From Pagrus major (taxonomy: Eukaryota > Chordata > Actinopteri > Spariformes > Sparidae): 64,000 nt of DNA. Shown piece by piece: positions 61,131 through 64,000 of this stretch. The notes beneath the pieces are model-generated. The model made no database searches. It was not told the DNA's origin and worked only from the letters and a program-made list of their open reading frames with translations. Both the position numbers and the translations under genes were made by a program. Numbering within the stretch: the first letter of the stretch is position 1; every line of letters starts with the position of its first letter. The stretch covers positions 17,315,466 to 17,379,465 of the forward strand of contig NC_133236.1 of assembly GCF_040436345.1 (NCBI RefSeq), written 5' to 3'.

Positions 61131-63870
61131 AACACTAACTCAACTTTCTGGCTGCAGTAGCGTCTGTCAGGGTTCTGTTGCTTATCGCCCTCACCTGAGA
61201 AGACACATTTCCTCATTTGTTTGATATGACCCACCAATCCCCACCCTTATCCATGTGCACAGAGCATTACGGGGGATTGGAACAGACTTGGATTGATCTC
61301 CTGTCTTACATCTTTTTAAAGAGTTTGAGGAGACATAATGAAGCCAATCGACTCTGTTTCCCCTTTGCACAGCTGCCGGTGCGATTATACCCACACTCGG
61401 CCATTACTTTCTAAACATGACAAAAGACACTGAATTTCCTCCCCAGCAGGGTGCGGATGAATATGAGAAATGGTGAAATAAACAGTAGACTGCAGAACAG
61501 AAGAAAGATTAGAACAGCAATCTTGATTTTCACCTTTATTCTCCTTTTTTACATTTATCCTCAAGATCTTTTCTTATTTATTGAGAGGAAACGAGTGCAC
61601 ATATTTGAGGAACTTCATTATTCAGTAATTTCTTTTTTATCGGCAAGCCTCTGGCTGTTTCCCTCTGTAAAGTCGGGTCTCTTTCATTTGGTTTTCTTTC
61701 TCTGCTGCTGTGCAATTGCCTGTGTGTGTTTGCAGAACAAGCAAGACAAATTGACACACCTTTGTAGGAAAGTGTAGCATATTGACTTGTACCTGTAGCT
61801 GTGATTATCGGCTGGCTTGTGTACAGCAGTGGCTGATGGGATGCTGATGAACCCAAACTGGGAGCTGACATTATCCTGCCCTGTGGCTGAGGGAGAGGGT
61901 GGAGGTGGGGGGGATGCAGGTGTCCGTTCAGGTCTAATGGGCCATCCATTCAGTCGTTTAATTGAGTGTCTTTTATCTGCCTCCAGTGACCTCTTTTATT
62001 CTCCATTTCTCCCCCTTCGTTTCCTGCGCTCATCCATTTTTTCCATTCTCCCTCCCTCCCTTCTCCAAACTCTCCTCTGTGTAGTTGCCTGCAATAACAC
62101 CTGACTTCAGTCATCATGGCCATCACCTGTTGTTTTCTAAGCACATCTGACGGGTTGTGAGGAAACAGTTTGATGGCGAGCTACACTTTCAGAATCAAAT
62201 CAATACCCAGAATACAGAAAGTATTTTTTCTCTTCCTTTCCTCACATATTTTCCTCTCTGTCCTTCACTGTCCTTCTCTCAGTGTCATCTTTGTCTCCCT
62301 TTGGCTCTCAGCTTGTGTCCCAGTCCTTCCACTTCTACTTTGTTCTCTCACACTATCATCGAGCCTTACTTTCCCTCATCCCCTGGTCTCAGTGTCCTTG
62401 CGCACAAAGGCACGAATATGACATGCACATTCCAGACCATTTCCTATCGTACATTTGAATTTCAATGCAAAGAATACCTTTTCAGTCTCAGACGTCTCCG
62501 AACTGTGGGTTTTATCATCACAAATTTCTTTATAACATGTCTTAACATGTAGGGGAGCTTAAAATGAGCCCTCACATTGTCTCCACTATAGTGCCATTCT
62601 TTTCATGACGGAAATAGCTTTGATGAGGCAATATACTGAAGACACAGTATGAATTTATTGTGGTGAAAGAACTCAAATTCAAATGCAATCTATAGAAAAT
62701 GGGAACCTCTAGCAATGACTCTCCTTGTGCTTGTAATTTAATTTTTGTGGGTAAAAAAATATTGTCCGATCAGCTGTAATAATTATATATCACTTCATAT
62801 ATATTTGACATATTAAAAGTCAGGGTTAACCAGCTTCTGGGTCATTACCTATCTGAAAAATGATAATCACCTTCTGTGCAAGCATATCTAAATTTATGAA
62901 GATTAAAAATTATTATAATCAGATTATCGAAAATCCTGTAAAATGTCTTCTTTTCCTCTCCCATCGCCCTTCAAAAACCCAGCTGTGAGCAATAAAGAGC
63001 CGCCTCCTGAATTAATTCTTGACCTTTGGCTCTGACGGGAGATAACATCTGCCCTTCTACAAGAAAGAAAGTCTAATTTTACAGCCATTTTGTTCAGAAT
63101 TACAATGGGAAGAGTGTAATACAGGGCCATTTTGATGAGCGGGAGAAGAGCGAGAATAAGAATGAGAGCAGCGAGGGGAGCAAAGAGACGATAAAGTCTC
63201 ATATAATTTGCTGTGACCTAATTGCATCATTATAAATTGAACTTCTTTTTAGAAGTTTTACACCAAGGTCGGCTTGGCTCCATATGATATATGTTAAATG
63301 CATGTTGGAGATGTTGTAATTTAAGTTTTTTGCTGGTATCGCTCTCTTTTCTGATAAGAGTTCATGTCTAAAATGCAAATGTTCAGAAATGGCACAAGTG
63401 TGAGAGTATTCTGGCGAGTGTGCTGAGAGACAGATGGAAATCCCAGTGCTTAACTTTCAGAGAGTTAGTATAAGACTCCAAGATTACTGTTAGTCAAGTT
63501 CTCATCTATATTTATTTTGGTGAGCGATGCAGCTTGAGGGCTGCTGGAGTATTGAGGGACGCTCGAGACACCCAGTCCATCCTGCCTTGTACTTCTCTGC
63601 TGCAAAGCCATAAATGGATGGAAATGCCTTTATCATAATGTGGAAAGTGATTATAAACCAGAGACACACATTGTGCATGCAAAGTCACAATGTTCTCCAG
63701 GCTGGACTCCTGCCTCTCTCTTAGCCTGCAGTGGATAATTAGCATCTCTCACACGTGCTTAGGCTTGATTAAAACTCAGTTTACAGTGAGCAGCGCTGTG
63801 AGGTCGCCATCTGTCACCTGCCGAGGCCACCGTGAGATGTACTCTAGTCAGAGGCAGTGGGGAAGGCGGT

Positions 63871-63905
63871 GTGTGTGCGTGTGTGTGATTGTGTGTGCGT
63901 GTTCG
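63871..63905. repeat. Imperfect TG simple repeat
   Basis: A TGTGTGCG-type run near the window end, without associated exon. Confidence 0.8.
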
Positions 63906-64000
63906 GTGTGGTCGTTTGATAAAGCAGGCAGGGGGAAAAATAAAAATGGGGCACAGAAAGAGAAATGGCGGTGACGGGTGCGGCAGTAAGCATTAGGATG

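Larger units (their letters stand above)
51196..64000 (+). other. grik2 intron 1, partial
   Basis: At least 12.8 kb of intron follows the donor. I found no sequence resembling the second grik2 exon, whose product should start GIFE and contain an INRNRT motif. Very long first introns are usual for this gene. Between the repeats listed separately, the intervals 51,200-52,540, 52,900-54,290, 55,490-57,820, 58,541-60,760 and 61,131-63,870 contain nothing I can name. Exon-less conserved elements are possible, for example GC-richer sequence at 56,570-56,720. Confidence 0.75.

Noticed and set aside
51196..64000. Second grik2 exon
   Set aside because: No stretch encoding the expected GIFE start or INRNRT motif was found by reading all frames; it probably lies beyond the window.
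1..64000. CRISPR arrays, rRNA, intact tRNA genes or prokaryote-type operons
   Set aside because: None seen. tRNA-like promoter boxes occur only in SINE contexts and in the degraded antisense block of the grik2 leader.

Overview
The window looks like ordinary, largely non-coding chromosome of a teleost (ray-finned) fish. Three things point there: split genes with consensus GT/AG introns, many short non-autonomous DNA transposons and tRNA-derived SINEs of types typical of bony fishes, and abundant CA/TG and TA microsatellites. No bacterial, plasmid or viral gene order is present. I cannot name the species. Family names for repeats come from recognition by eye, not from a database search.

Only two protein-coding loci can be supported, both on the + strand. 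(1) About 29.9-34.7 kb holds a complete ten-exon gene for a small secreted protein (313 residues from the preferred start): a signal peptide followed by three tandem WxxW (mucin CysD / CILP-type) domains. Each domain is encoded by one phase-matched exon pair. The first two pairs arise from a recent tandem duplication of about 0.9 kb: exons 5 and 7 are identical base for base. (2) At 51,072-51,195 lies the first coding exon of a kainate-type glutamate receptor gene, almost certainly grik2. It encodes the signal peptide and the start of the amino-terminal domain. Everything from 51,196 to the window end is its first intron; I see no second exon.

Layout: 1-29.8 kb is intergenic and repeat-rich (SINEs at 0.8, 14.2 and 14.7 kb; foldback elements at 8.9, 16.0 and 19.6 kb; an L2-like LINE remnant at 25.7 kb; a perfect RFX X-box palindrome at 23.13 kb). 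29.87-34.73 kb is the WxxW gene. 34.7-50.4 kb is intergenic with microsatellites and further transposon relics. 50.1-51.3 kb is the grik2 promoter, leader and exon 1, with a near-perfect RE1/NRSE (REST) site about 0.9 kb before the start codon, an upstream ORF and an antisense tRNA-like block. 51.2-64 kb is grik2 intron 1, with an inverted pair of RE1-like sequences at 52.8 kb and several transposon relics.

The two genes have no evident functional link: one is likely an extracellular mucus or matrix component, the other a neuronal ion-channel subunit. The most unusual item is the three-domain WxxW gene, because its exon organisation lets domain number change without breaking frame and a recent change has left its trace.
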